Positions 20,596-32,540 of a DNA stretch of 64,000 nucleotides are shown here, one piece after another. The position numbers and the translations under genes were made by a program. How positions within the stretch are numbered: the first letter of the stretch is position 1; each line of letters begins with the position of its first letter. The DNA comes from Mytilinidion resinicola. Taxonomy: Eukaryota; Ascomycota; Dothideomycetes; Mytilinidiales; Mytilinidiaceae. The stretch spans positions 1,446,021 through 1,510,020 of the forward strand of contig NW_022985442.1 in assembly GCF_010093595.1 (NCBI RefSeq). The letters run 5' to 3'. The notes beneath the pieces were generated by a model, which did no database searches, was not told the DNA's origin, and was given only the letters and a program-made list of their open reading frames with translations.

Positions 20596-20906
20596 TCTGG
20601 ACTCGCCTTGTTACTACTCCAGTACTTGACGGTACATTGAGCTAACTCGCATAATAGGATATATCACAGGTCACTCAACATCTGACATGTTGTAGAAACT
20701 AAGGTGAGTGGTATATATAGAACTATGAATATAAACACCATGAAGCTCTATTAAGGGTATCGTGCGATTTTGTTTTGAATGCTCGTCTCAACAAATGTGA
20801 CGACGATATGCAATGCTGCTCCTCTCATCCGTGACCCGTTGGAGTGAGAAGAGTGCCCTCGAACGCCGTTGAACCCATGCATGTATCATCCTACCTGCTC
20901 CCGAAC

Positions 20907-23025
20907 TCAAGAAGCATTGCGGTCACTGATCGTCCATCTTCTCTTGAACCCACTCACCCGCTCGGTGTGAGCCGCAACCGGCGCCGGTCCCCACAACCCC
21001 GTGACAGACCTGCCCGCCGTCGGCAGCGGCGCCACGTCGTCGTTCTCCGACTGATTCGAGATCGTCTTCGTCAGCGCGTTACTCGGCTTCGAGTCCGGGA
21101 AGTTGAGCACCAGATCCGCGCCCGGACTCGACGAGCGCACACTCGCCGATCCGATGGTCGAGGGCCCCCGACTCCACAGCCCCGTCGTCGACATCGCCGG
21201 CGCATTCTGCGTCGCGGACGGCGCGTACAGCCTCGACGACGAGTTGGACGTCGAGCTGCGGCGCATGCTTCCCAGGGCGCTGTTGACGCCGCGGATGGGC
21301 TCGACGGCGCCGAAGGGGTACTCGGCGGGGCTGCTGATGGTAGTGGTCGAGTTGAAGCGGCGGCGGTACTCGGTTGGGCTGGACAGCATGGGCGGGGACT
21401 GGACTTCGGAGAGCTTGGCGGGGTCGGCGCCCGGGCGGAGGTGGTCGAGGGAGGCGAGGATTCTCATCTCGTAGTCTTCCGACATGCCGAGATCGAGGAC
21501 TGGCGAGCGGCGGAGGTCGGGGAGGGGAGGTGAGGGGAGGGGGGACCTGTGGGTGGGGGTGTCTTTGCGGACGGCCATGGAGAGCGAGGCCATGCCGACG
21601 TCGAGGAGGACGGGCTGGTTGGAGATGGCGCCGAGGAGGGCGTTGCAGCCAGCGCCGTGGGTGACGAGGACGAGGACGAGGTCGCTGTCGTCGTCGGGCT
21701 CGTCGCCGGAGTCTCCGCCGATGGCGTCGTGCATTTTGTCTTGGTGGCTTGAGATGCCGTGCTCCTTGTACCAATCCATCATACCCGCGAGACCCTTTCG
21801 GAAGCGTTTGTGCATGGTGCTCCATTCGTCCCCGTATTCGCCTCCGTCGCCCCATTCTTGCGGTGCCCTCATGCTGTCCCATTGGTAATCGACGTCCACG
21901 CAGGCATCTCGCGCGTGGGCTACGTAGCCTCGAGGTATGGGATCGGAAGGCGAGACAGCGTAGGTGGGTACTGGAGGGTCGTAGATGTTGCTTGTCACCT
22001 TGTGCGAGGTAGAGAGGGGTGTCGATACTCGGTGACTTGTCCTGCTGCTTGTACTGCCAACGCTCCCCTGACTGTTTGATCGGTTGTGGTTGTGGAGAGG
22101 TAGAGCTTGGGATAAGCTACTTAGGTTCGATAACACAGAGTCGTCGGCGTGGTTTGAAGTGTGATTTGAAGGTCGTGAGCTTCCGGCCTTCCATCCACCT
22201 GGGAAGTGGCCTTTGATGCTGTGTGGGTTCTGCTGCACCTCGATGTACTCTCCACGACGAAGAAGGTCCGCCTTGGCTCCCGCGACCATCATTGTGGAGT
22301 TTGGCGGCGGTGTGATATTCTCGAAATAATCTGGAGACAGCCATTCCCCGAGGAATGCATCAATGCGTAGCATAGTCTTCTCGGGTGCCTTGCGTCTCAA
22401 GGACTTCCTGAACACGGCTAGGGCAGGATCGTCCTCGGGTTCTGGGACATGAGGCTCTGGAATAGAGGCCAGATGGGGTGACGTCGAGCCTACGGCGCGG
22501 GTCTTCGGGGACCCAGGGCGAGCATGTGGACTGCCGGAGTTCTTTGGGGACTGGCTTCGCCCTGGGACGCTGTCTGATGGAACCTGGTACTGTGCAATGC
22601 CAGCACTGATGGCAACAGACGTCTGAACACAGCGAAGGTACGGTGACGAATGGACTACGATTTTCTGCTTTCGCTTTGTAGACTTCGAGGCTTTCCCATT
22701 GGTACTTGATGTGTCCTGGGCTCCGAAGCTAAAGCTATCCAGCCCATAGGAGCTCCCGTTAGCTCCAAATCCTTTGTCCTCGCCCTCTTCTCTAGCATGA
22801 AGCAGAGCTGCTATGCGTGTTCCGAGAGCTTTTGATTGAGCCCATCCGCCGTAGGTCAAGGGAGGGTCGTAGGGGGTGGGGGAGGTAAGATGCCAGGTCT
22901 TGTCCGCAGCGTCTAGCCGAGCTCCATGCCTGCATACTGTCCATTAGCACATATTAAGTGAAGGAAGAGTGTTTCAATGATATAGCGTACCTGGCTATAA
23001 TCACCACAGCTGGTCCAGTCGGCAT
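20907..23025 (-). CDS. Histidine-phosphatase superfamily (phosphoglycerate mutase-like) protein, 685 residues
   Basis: Exons 23025-22991 and 22929-20907. The start is fixed by the short first exon, which splices to complete IARHGARLDAADK, the RHG motif with the phosphate-accepting His. The second Arg lies in SSPYLRCVQTS, and the second catalytic His in LVLVTHGAGCNALLG, so the three core motifs are intact. The family transfers or removes phosphate through a phospho-His intermediate. At 685 residues it is far longer than a glycolytic enzyme: long Ser/Pro/Gly-rich insertions separate the motifs, and a disordered tail follows the phosphatase core. That fits the cytosolic fungal subgroup of unknown substrate rather than Gpm1. 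It runs convergently with the snoRNA host, about 200 bp away. Confidence 0.85.
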
Positions 23026-24237
23026 GGTGGCGGCGCGGTGGATTACAGGCCAGCGTGGCGTAACGGGCTACAACCTAAACGCTACCTTTGTACGCCTCAT
23101 GCAAAACAGAGGAGCTGCAGAGATGCGGCGGAACTATGTCAGGGCCAGGAAAAGGGTTGAAAGGGCGAGGGTTGGGGTGGTAGATGTGAATGGTGGCCAG
23201 TGGCGGTAGTTTGGAGCTCAGTTTTGCTGAAGGTTGCGGCGGCAGACCCAGTCCGTCATTCATGCGGGCTCGGTGACAGAATATGGCTGTCCGCATGATG
23301 CGAGCAGAACTTTTCAGGAGTCTATAATAGCCGACTTCATTGACCCACAGCCACGTCTAATACTACGTATAAAGCTCGACGTGGCTTTGATGGTGGTTTC
23401 TCCGGTTGCAGCACTCCCTGAAAGCTTGTCTCCCCAAGAAGCCTGTCTTGCATGTGATTCGCTCCTCGAAGGCACAATTCACTCGCTTCATGGGGCCGTT
23501 AAAGCCTATGTCGAACGTCTTGAATCTAAAATCAACTACCTACTGAGCATCGACCCAACTGGAGTCATACAGGCTCTGGACTGGAGGACCAGAGAGTGAC
23601 CTCGCGTATCCTGTACTCGCTCTTCTACTTGATACCACATAGAAGAATTTAGCCAATATTGCACAGTTACTGGAACTTTTGGGTCTATGGCGAGTTCGGT
23701 CAAAGCACAGCGGCAGTTTTATCAAGTATTTGGGCCGTCCTCTTGCGCTGTTTTTATTCTTTGGGCCGCTTAACTCCGAACTTTGCTGTGCACACGCCCT
23801 CTTGTACAATTAAACGAGCCTTACATAGAGCCACCAGCAAAATCGGGAGGCTTTGAATAGAATGAGCATTGATCAGCTCTCTATTAATTTGTATTGGTGA
23901 AAGAAAGTGACCGAACTAGACACAATGCTGACCTGCGATCGTGCTGACAACGCCACTATCGCTTTACCAACTGCGATAATAGCTACATCTGCAAAGAGAC
24001 CTTGCTTCTACACATATGAGGAAAGATCAGCCCTTCTTACTCAAGATTCCAAGGTTACTCAGCTTGCCGAATCGAGCATCCCGTGAAGCTCAGGAATCGC
24101 GTGGCTGAAATAGGGCTGACCGGTAGTGGAGTTTAGAGAACGTGAGTAAGCTATTCTCCAGAGCCGACCAAGTATACAACCTCGCCTTACCCGATCTCCT
24201 TCGTAGATTTGAGCGCTCCATATGCGACGATTTCGAG
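23026..24237. other. Divergent intergenic region
   Basis: This lies between the phosphatase and the Zn2Cys6 gene, which diverge. A 69-codon plus-strand frame begins at an ATG around 23391 (MVVSPVAALPESL...). It has a helical look but no known domain, and I do not call it a gene. No RNA or repeat was seen. Confidence 0.45.
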
Positions 24238-26551
24238 ATGCGAACGACCATTGCGTGTGAACGGTAAGACTTCATTTTCGCACTTCCAATCGAGCGCCCA
24301 TTGGTGTGGTTGTACAGCATCCCGAACCCACACCTCAAGTGCAACGGCGGCAGGCTAGATCTCGTGGGATAAGGCCTGTACTGTCAAAGCTCCTTGCATG
24401 TACTATGGTGCCCCAAAGCTTGACTCGAATCCCCTCCAGTGATGAATAGCCGTTTGGTTCTTCGCTAACGTGGCTTCACAGATGCAGGTACTACACTCGC
24501 CACTCTGGAGATCTTAAAAAAAATTCTGACCATTCCGACGCAGGAAATCAAAAGTGAAATGCATTCACGACGGGACCTCACCTTGTCAAGGCTGTGAGAA
24601 GGCTAAGCTCACGGAGACATGTGTTCTCCAGGGCCCTTTTGCCAACCGACCTCCTGGTGAGAGCCTCGTGAAATCCAAGAGAAAACCCACGCCTCTTGCA
24701 GGCACTGGAGAAGAAAGAAGACGCAAAATACCCCGATTTGAGTCCAGTACTGTCTCAGAGTTCTTTTCTTCCGTCCCGACCGGACTCATAAACGAGGCAG
24801 TTTCCATACTCCGACTCAAATTCCCCGAGTATGGATTCATCCAACCTCCCTCTCTCGAGCCCAAGCATGACCAGCCAGATATTGAAAAACTCAGGCTCCT
24901 GGCAATTCTTGCAGTCGCGTCTCGCTATATGCCCAACCAGAGTCTAGAGCAATCCGAACAGTACGCCGCATTCGTGCGACAGGACCTGTTGCTCCACGTT
25001 GCATCACCTCCACGTCTGAGTATCATCCAAGCTTTCTTAGTGCTTGCTCTCTATGAATGGGGCGAAGGCGTTGGCTACCGCGCCTGGATGTTTGCGGGTG
25101 TAGCCATTAGGATGGCGCAGTGCCTCGTCGCCACACGAGCGGAAGCATTCGTTTCTGAAGCGAAAGACAATGCAGAGGACCTCAGACCTTCGGAATCAGA
25201 AAACAGAACCCTATGGACTTGTTTCGTCATCGACAAGTTGCTGAGCTGTGGAAGACAGAGACCCGCGATGATGCATATAGACGACATATCTACACACCTA
25301 CCAATAGCAGAGAGAGAATTTGCTTTCGATGTCGAGTCACCGCAGCACGTCACCTTTCGAGAGCTCCTAGACGACCCTATACTTTCTAGATCACATGGTA
25401 CCATTGAGTATCAATACAGTATCATCGTTCGTGGAATCAACATCTGGGCCAAGATTCATAGCTACATCGTCAACGGCGGACGCAGGCAGCAAGGTCAAAT
25501 GGACCTCGACCAGTACCCCTGGGTACCAGGCTCTTTTTGGTACAACCTTGAAAAGGAACTCTTCCGGTGGAGGGATGAGCAGGAAGACCGCCTGAAGTAC
25601 CCGAGAGCACCCGTTGGAGCCCATGCTCATTTCAGACACGGAGAGATATTCGCATACATCAATCTCTTGTATTTCCTCAGGTAAGTGCTGTATCTATAGA
25701 AGACATGTCTTCAAGCCTGATCTTGTATTAGTGTCATCTTCATTCGTCGAGAATGGATACCCTTCCTGCCAGCAGCCGGTACCGGACCTAGTGGACCCCA
25801 AGACGCGCCCCATTTCAAGACGCAGGCCCCGGATGGATGGTGGGACAACAACAATCAGCTCATGTTCGATGCTTCTGTGCAGATTACCCACTTGATGCGG
25901 GACCTCAAACGGGACAACGCATCTTTGATCACTCCGTTTTCCGGCCTGTGCGTCTACACATCTGCGATCATGCACTTATATCTCGACGCTTTTCCCCTCA
26001 TGAATCTTAGCAATAGCCAAAGTGCACAAGAATATGCTCGACAGAACATCGAAACGCTAGAAGAGTTCCGCGGGATGTGGAAGATCAGCGAAGGTTGGTG
26101 CAGCGTCATCGAGATAGCGAAGTCCATGTACCAGCGCATCAAGTCCGACCACAGCAGCTTTACTGGCAAGACCCGAGAAGACTTTCTGCAACTAGAGACT
26201 GCTTTCAACATCATGGGACCGTCCAAGAATAACGGCACACCTACCTCCACCACGATATCAACGGAATCGACACCACAATGTAACAACCCAGTAACGCCAA
26301 ACGTTGTTCCTCCTACCAGGAATACAATGGTCTCCTACTCCGGTACGCAACCATACAACAACGCCTGGGACGGTGTCAATGGCAATCAACCATACTCTGG
26401 AATTCCTTCGGCGACATTCGACTTGCTCCAGAACATCGACAGTGACAGCTGGCGAGTGTGGTCCTTTTGGGATGACCCGAATCTTGTACCCTTCGACAAC
26501 TCTCCTATAGATTTCGTTGCTGAACCTCTCCTCGATGGCTTACGGAGATGA
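24238..26551 (+). CDS. Zn2Cys6 transcription factor with fungal_trans domain, 4 exons including a 6-nt micro-exon
   Basis: Exons 24238-24263, 24482-24487, 24544-25680 and 25732-26551 give 662 residues. The first two introns interrupt the zinc cluster. Only the joining TGT GAA CG + A TGC AG + G AAA restores C7-x2-C10-x6-C17-x7-C25-x2-C28-x8-C37, the canonical binuclear cluster that binds CGG half-sites. Residues about 85-330 match the fungal-specific transcription factor domain (LAILAVASRYMP; a VLALYEWGEGVGYRAWMFAG block; LWTCFVIDKLLSCGRQRP). The C-terminus is rich in Asn/Ser/Thr and aromatic residues and could activate transcription. It acts in the nucleus; the targets cannot be read from the context. 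Starting at the later exon alone would lose the DNA-binding domain. Confidence 0.88.
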
Positions 26552-27722
26552 GTATCCGGAACATGGAACCGGACCTATCAGTCATTAAATCCTCGTCAAA
26601 ATGGTTGCTCGAAGGAGACCACACCGCCCCTCAGTAGCAAGGCCTTGGAGGACACTCTGTCGGCTCTCCCGAGTGCATCTCATCACGCTTCTGTCCCTTT
26701 TACCCCTAAATCGGCCAATAAGCTCAAGAGGCCCCTCCATGTACGCCAAAGAACCGAAGTAGCAACAAGAAGAACGACAGGGACTACCGCCCTGGAGGCT
26801 CGGCGTCTAATGCTCCAGACGGCAAGCTGAAGAAGAAGAGGAGAAAGGCTGCGAGCGTGGGAGCGCGAAGAGGACTCCTGGAGTGGAAGTAAGACCGGGA
26901 GCTTGACCAAGCACAAAGCACAGAGCACAAGCTTTATCACAAAGCATTATCTGAATACCTGCCCCAGGGAGCCAAAAATATCCACAAGGCAGGCCTCCAA
27001 ACCGGCCAGCCTCGTTCGACCCCTGCAAACCCTATGCCCAGATTCCGGCTAGATGTAACATGGTTACCCCCAAAGCCAGACAACCCTCCTAAGCAATCGA
27101 AGCTCACGCTACTACCACCCTCCACGCACAGCCCCTAGCCAAAGCCTCGATTCCCCACTCCCAAATACCCACAAGCCTGTGTGCTGTACGTACGCAACGC
27201 TCAGCCGCACTCGAAGCCCCGCGCCCCCTACATGACGTTCGCCATCTCTTTGCTGACCAAGCCCGGCCAAGCCTTGCGAGGCGAACCTCGTCAGCTCACG
27301 GTCCCGAGGAGACACAGCTGCCTCGCCAAGCACCGCTCTGCCTGCCATGGCGCCAGCAGCTAGCGGACCGCTGGAATAAGGTCTGTTAAGAGTCTGACGG
27401 GTAGCCTTAGGGTTGTTGGCGTGTGCAGAGGTGAGAACCTTAATGTGTCATCGCACGAAGCGCGGGGGGGTGGATAGAGTGAGAGGGTCTTGGACAGCAT
27501 CGAAGAGGAAAAAAGAATTGAGTTGTAGAAGAAAGCGCTTGTAGAACCAAACTCTAGGGCTTCGTTCGGCGGAGGAGCAGTCTAGGGGTCTTGAAAATCA
27601 AACATATTCTCTCGAGGTACATTTAACGTGCTACACACATGCCCACGTACCAAAACCCCACCGTCTAACTCCATAGTCGCAATCAAAAACAGCAGACTCT
27701 CTTTCTCTCGTTTGTCCACCTT
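26552..27722. other. Convergent intergenic region, no supported gene
   Basis: These 1171 bp between the 3' ends of two regulator genes hold only short frames (for example 26645-26830 plus and 27112-27348 minus) without recognisable features. Confidence 0.5.
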
Positions 27723-29501
27723 TCAGCAACCCTTCTCCCCCCTCATCCCCCTCCACCATCTCGCGCTCCGCCACAGCTCGTCGTCCACCAGGAACCAGTA
27801 CTTCCGCAGCACCCACAGCTCCGGCTCCCAGCTACGCATGTCGCTCGCGCTGCCCTGGTCCAGCACGCCCGCGCCGCTGCCCCAGCACTTGAACCCGTCG
27901 GTCGTGAAGTCGCCGCACAGTTCTGAGCGGGAGACGAGGGCGGGCGAGGCGTTGAGGGCGGTGATGATGCGGTCGCGGAGGGAGGGGTAGGGGAGGCCGT
28001 CCTGGAGGGGGGGGTATTAAATTACGGTAGTGTTATCTTTGCGAACGGTGGGTGTGGATGAAGGAGGGGTTCGGGAAGAGCAGGCAGTTAAGAGAAGAGT
28101 CATATACGTACGATATACGAATGATGCGGCTGTGTTAACTGCAAAGTTGTGGGGACCAAGTCCCGTTTGACGTGCGTGTACTTTGCATACGCTTGCACCA
28201 TCTGCGCGGGGTTGTTGGCATCTAGGCCCGGGATGTAGACGGGGCTGACGGCGTCGTAGTCGAGGTACTGCAGCATGTCGAAGCCCAGCTGGCGCGCGTT
28301 CACGTGCAACGCGGTGAAGAAGTTATACTGATGGAGCCGCATGGACATGGGACCGGTGGGGGAGGTATCCGCGGCCCCCGCAGCTCGCCGTAGCTGGTGG
28401 CCGAGCAAATTATTTGGCTTTGCGAGATTGGGGCTTTCGGAACCGCAGCGCGGCCGGGTGCGGCGTCTTTTGCTGTTCGAAGCAACGCGCGAGACAAGCG
28501 TTGGCAGGAGCTCTTCCGACTCGAGGACAGTACAAGTCTCTTCGATGAAACCGTCGATTAGAAGGCCTTGCTTGATGACTTCTTGGATCAGATTTTGCTT
28601 TGTGTGTAACGGCAGGCGGTTGTAGCGTTTCGTCAGGTCTTTCACGAGCTTCTGAAACTCTCCACCTCGGGGGTCGGCCAATGGAAGCGCGGACTTCGTT
28701 CCTGCGTCCAAATAAGCTTGGGGGTAGGCAGGGAGACTGTAGAGACTGCATACAGCGTTAGGAGTGTTGGTTCCACTCCCTAAATGCAGGCCATCCAATG
28801 GCAGGTTACCATCCGCGTTAAAAGCGAGCTCGGAGGCCGAATCTGTAGCTGCCTGGTAGCTAATCATAGGTGGGTCTTGATGAAAGAAGGGCTCGCGAGG
28901 GTAGTATGGCACTGATGGGATCCAAGGGTGGTGGGCCCAGGGTTCTGCGTAGCTTTCGACTTCGTGGCTTTGACCTGCATAGGATTCTGGAAGCCAGGCA
29001 GGGTCTGGGCCGTCGTAAGTCTGTGGACATATATGTCCCAACGGTGGCTCATGATAGCCAGCCGTAACAGGCACCGATCCCGGCTGGATGTAGTCGTCCC
29101 CGGACAGGGGCTCTAGTGGTAAAGAGCGAAGATAGGGAGATATATCGTGACCAAGTTCGAGGGAGAATTGACCATCGAGAGACGGTTCTGGAGATCCCGC
29201 AGAAGAGCCCGGGCCACTCGATGATGGGTCGTTGTCAAGAAGCTGTTCTAAAAACTGGAGCTTCCTCTTCCGCTTTTCGCCTGCGAAAGCCAGCTGAATC
29301 AGTACAGACCGCTAAGTAACTCAACCACGTATTGAAGCACCTACGGTAATTCCTTGAAGCGATGCGGTTCTGTTGCTTGCGTGCTTCGCTGTTGACCTTG
29401 GTAGGCTTGGGAGTCGGAGAGGCCGAGGGTCTCCTGATGTCCGTCTCTTTCGCAGGTCCTCCAAGCGTCGTTGCAGAGCGCGTTCGTCTAGGTCTATGCA
29501 T
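27723..29501 (-). CDS. bZIP transcription factor with C-terminal DUF3425 domain, 3 exons
   Basis: Exons 29501-29345, 29280-28112 and 28001-27723 give 534 residues. The basic region reads RKQQNRIASRNYREKRKRKL, and the first intron splits it between Tyr and Arg. The leucine-zipper part is short (LQFLEQLL), as in this fungal subclass. The middle is Pro/Tyr-rich and probably disordered. The C-terminal DUF3425 starts around NFFTALHVNARQLGF and ends with ELWVLRKYWFLVDDELWRS; the second intron lies inside it, before DGLPYPSLRDRI. It is a nuclear regulator. Members of this class include stress-related and secondary-metabolism regulators, but no specific orthologue is claimed. It is convergent with the Zn2Cys6 gene. 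Confidence 0.9.
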
Positions 29502-31355
29502 GGCGTTGCTTCCTTCTTCTACCGAGCTAACTGATCTCTCCTGAATCTGTGAGTCGGTGCTCCGGGCGCTAGCAGATGCGAAATGGTTTAGCTAAGCGTG
29601 TACACGACGGTCGTTTGCTGCGAATGCTCGTAATAGTAAAAAGCGGTAGCGTGGAAGACGAAAAGATAAGGGATGCTGACGCCTCCCGCATAGCGCGTAT
29701 ATATGTGCTCGCAATCGGGTCATAGCGGGGATGTTAGGCCTATTGTGTGCAGGCGCTCCCAAATAAAAGCTTTATAATCTCTGCCAAATTTAGTATTAAG
29801 AAAACGGCCAAGCACAAGGCTCGCTTGGTGATGACATCCCTGGCGTGGAGTGCCCAAGCCTTGCTGCCTCATCCGGATCTTGACCCGAGCTCAGCCGAGC
29901 TACGACACCGCGGCTATTCTCCACTCGGGCTGCGGCAGTCATGCAGCTGCAATACTCCGAGCATGGTGTTCAGTGGACTGGAATCGCGATTGAAGCGTGA
30001 AGCATGCGGGAGCGGCGGGCCCCCTGCGTCCCTGGGCTTGCTGGCGTCAGCAGCCCCGATCCACGCCCACGATCGGAAACCCTGCTCATGGCGGTGACCA
30101 GCAGGACGGTAAAAGAGGGTGTGAATTAAAGCTGTCTAGGATGGTAACCTTATTTCAGCCTTGAACGGCGCGCCCGCTTGGCATCAAGAGCCCCAGGTGT
30201 TTGTGAGCTTGTCTCGAGTTGGAAAATGCTGGGGCACTATCCTGGTCCTAGCCATAGGGATGGAAAGAGACCTCATTTGCCCCCAGCTGAACATTGCTGC
30301 GGACTGATAGAGACGGTGGGAAGTACATGGAGTTTGATTTGACGAACGCTCCCGATGTGGAAAACTTAAAGAAGAGCTTATTTCGAACGTGGATATTGGA
30401 AGTAGTGTAAGGATGGCAGGTGTTCTCGAAGCTTTATACCTCCTACAATTTTCGGTAATCAGCTCCGAGGTTTTGCTATAGTATGTTTGTGGCTGCTCTT
30501 CATGATCTAGAATGACAGGCCATCAGATGGAGTTTGCGGGTCAACATGAACTCTCACTATTCATAGTCCGTATACTACAAAGGTAAGCCTGTGTCCATCA
30601 TTCAGTATACTCAAAGCTAGTCAAATGGATCGTCGCGCCATTGCAGCATTCGATGATTAATAATCGGCATAGTCCAGATCCTGACATCGCTAGGGTACGC
30701 GTCTGCTGACATGATAGGAGATATGCGGGCTTCTTGGTCATTTTAGTGTTACGGTGAAGCAGGGCAAGTAGAGATGAGGTGTTGTTGTATGAGGAAGCTT
30801 GGCATGCAAGGGGCAACACAAATTTATGAACAAGCAGAGACGGGTGTCTATTTTTCACCACTTCTATTCATAGACTCGAAAATGACCTTCTTAGCAAGCT
30901 AGACGATAGGAGCAAATACCAAAGTTGGAATGGAATAGTTGTGTCGTTGTAGAGCTATTGGCTCTCACATAGGGCCGTCAAAGAGCGAAATGCGTAGTAT
31001 CAACTGTGTCATTCCTTCTCAAGGGTAGCAAAAGGTCATTTTCCATTATGGATCTCGATTGTTAGCCTGATCTCAAAGTTGACCATTACACTCAAAGTTA
31101 GAACCAGAAACATGTCTGCTGTTTCATTGGTCGAAAAGCGGAAAAGTGTAAGCACGGAGCGTCTGGCATCCAATTCGCCCGGCAAACTTGGTACTGTGTA
31201 TGTATGGCGCATCTACCTATGTAAACCCCTATTGAACGGAACCTTGCATCTTATCTACACATGTCCACTAACCTTCCTTAGTACATCGCACACTCTGCTC
31301 AGGGAAGGGTTCTCTTACGTAAAAGACGCGCATCCTCTTCGAGGCTGTCTCAGTC
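29502..31355. other. Long intergenic region, no supported gene
   Basis: This 1.85 kb lies between the divergent bZIP and DUF3431 genes. The plus-strand frame at 29747-30097 and the minus-strand frame at 30598-30861 have no known motif and no plausible splice partners. A GTATATATG sequence at about 29698 might serve as the bZIP promoter TATA. Confidence 0.45.
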
Positions 31356-32540
31356 ATGCTTGCGCGTCGAACTCCCGTCCGTTTGTTCCTAGCCTCTGGA
31401 ATAGGATTCTTCGTTCTTTGCTACTTATATATGTCGCGTCCACAAACCTCGACAGAGATTGAACTTGGAAGGTTTGAAAATGAGCCCAAGACCAATGAGA
31501 TAAAGCAATTCGAGAAAGAGCTAGTGGTTGCGAGCCTTCGTGGAGATGACACTTCGTGGCTGGACGATTTCTTTCCCGATTGGATAAAAAGCGTTTACGT
31601 GGCCAACGACAATACCGCGCCGCTCACCGTTCCCGTAAACAAAGGCAGAGAAGCCATGGTTAGTACTATGAATGAAGTTGATGAGACAATTATTCATATT
31701 AAATCCTATATAGGCATATCTTACGTACGATGCATCTCTTTAGTTCTATTTAATTTGAGGAAGTCGTCTCATTCCATGTTGATAGATACATCATAGACCG
31801 CTACGAGGATCTCCCAGACGTCGTTATCTTCATTCATAGTCTGCGTTACCAGTGGCACAATGAGGATCCCATGTATGGTAAGTAAAACATATTCAGACTA
31901 CTCCTGCACCCATCTGACAACTAGTAGACGGCGTTCCGGTCCTCCTCAACCTCCAACTTAATCACGTGAAAAAACGGGGTTATGTCGCTCTTCGCTGCTC
32001 CTGGACTATGGGCTGTCCTTCCGAACTGCACCCATTAAAGCTAAGCTCAGATACTGATGATCGATCTAAGAGTGAAGCAGCATATGCTGCCGTCTTCAAA
32101 ACTCTGTTTCCTAACTCGACAGTCCCCGAGGTAGTTGGAGCTCACTGCTCCTCGCAATTCGCTGTATCTCGCGAGCGAGTTCGCGAAACGTCGAAGGCGG
32201 AATACGAACACATCCGAAAATGGCTTTTGGAAACCGACTTGGAAGATCAGATCAGTGGTAGAGTGCTAGAGTACACATGGCACAGTAAGTCGAGTAAAGC
32301 ATTGGATGAGCCAAGGACGCTGATTCATGAACTCTCATAGTCATCATGCAGATGCCAGCTGTTGATTGCCAGGATGCTGGGCAGTGCTTTTGCGAAACAT
32401 TCGGCCTGTGCAATCTCACGTGTACAGAGAGCGGGTGCGACAAGCGATACAAGCTGCCCTCATATTCCGTCATACCACAAGGTTGGCCCGAAGTTGGCCC
32501 TGGAAGTGAAGGGTGGCCGGAACGTGGCTGGGCGGATTGA
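31356..32540 (+). CDS. DUF3431 family protein, membrane-anchored, 5 exons including an 11-nt exon
   Basis: Exons 31356-31658, 31714-31724, 31786-31877, 31928-32284 and 32341-32540 give 320 residues. The N-terminus has a type II signal anchor (about residues 8-27, VRLFLASGIGFFVLCYLYM). The rest would face the secretory lumen. The DUF3431 motifs occur in order: LVVASLRGDDTSWL, VPVNKGREAMAYLTYIIDRY (spanning two introns), VVIFIHSLRYQWHNEDP, GYVALRCSWTMGCP, and a C-terminal Cys-rich end DCQDAGQCFCETFGLC. DUF3431 has glycosyltransferase-like character in some analyses, but its activity is not established. The tiny second exon is needed to complete AYLTY. Confidence 0.88.

Larger units (their letters stand above)
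19200..20703 (+). ncRNA. Non-coding host gene carrying six intronic box C/D snoRNAs (ends approximate)
   Basis: Six successive introns can be drawn: 19272-19454, 19504-19696, 19739-19916, 19960-20148, 20226-20404 and 20451-20657. Their donors include GTAAG, GTACG and GTATGT. Most have a CTAAC/CTGAC-type branch site and all end in AG. All are 178-207 bp, much longer than the 50-80 bp introns of neighbouring protein genes, and each contains exactly one C/D snoRNA. The exons between them are only 42-77 bp and hold no common open frame, so the spliced RNA is probably a by-product. The introns would be spliced, debranched and trimmed to release the snoRNAs. A comparable intronic arrangement is known in Neurospora, whereas yeast makes the same set as one polycistron cut by RNase III. 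A possible seventh donor is at 20704. Confidence 0.75.

Noticed and set aside
20844..21888. Several plus-strand Arg/Gly-rich frames of up to 229 codons
   Set aside because: They lie opposite the GC-rich exon of the histidine phosphatase and have the composition of antisense shadows.
24418..24440. GACTCGAATCCCC, resembling a tRNA T-arm
   Set aside because: No matching A box, acceptor stem or anticodon arm could be found around it, and it falls inside the first intron of the Zn2Cys6 gene.
31625..31796. Reading straight through 31658 in the DUF3431 gene to the stop at 31794
   Set aside because: It loses the family motifs, while splicing through the 11-nt exon restores them in frame.
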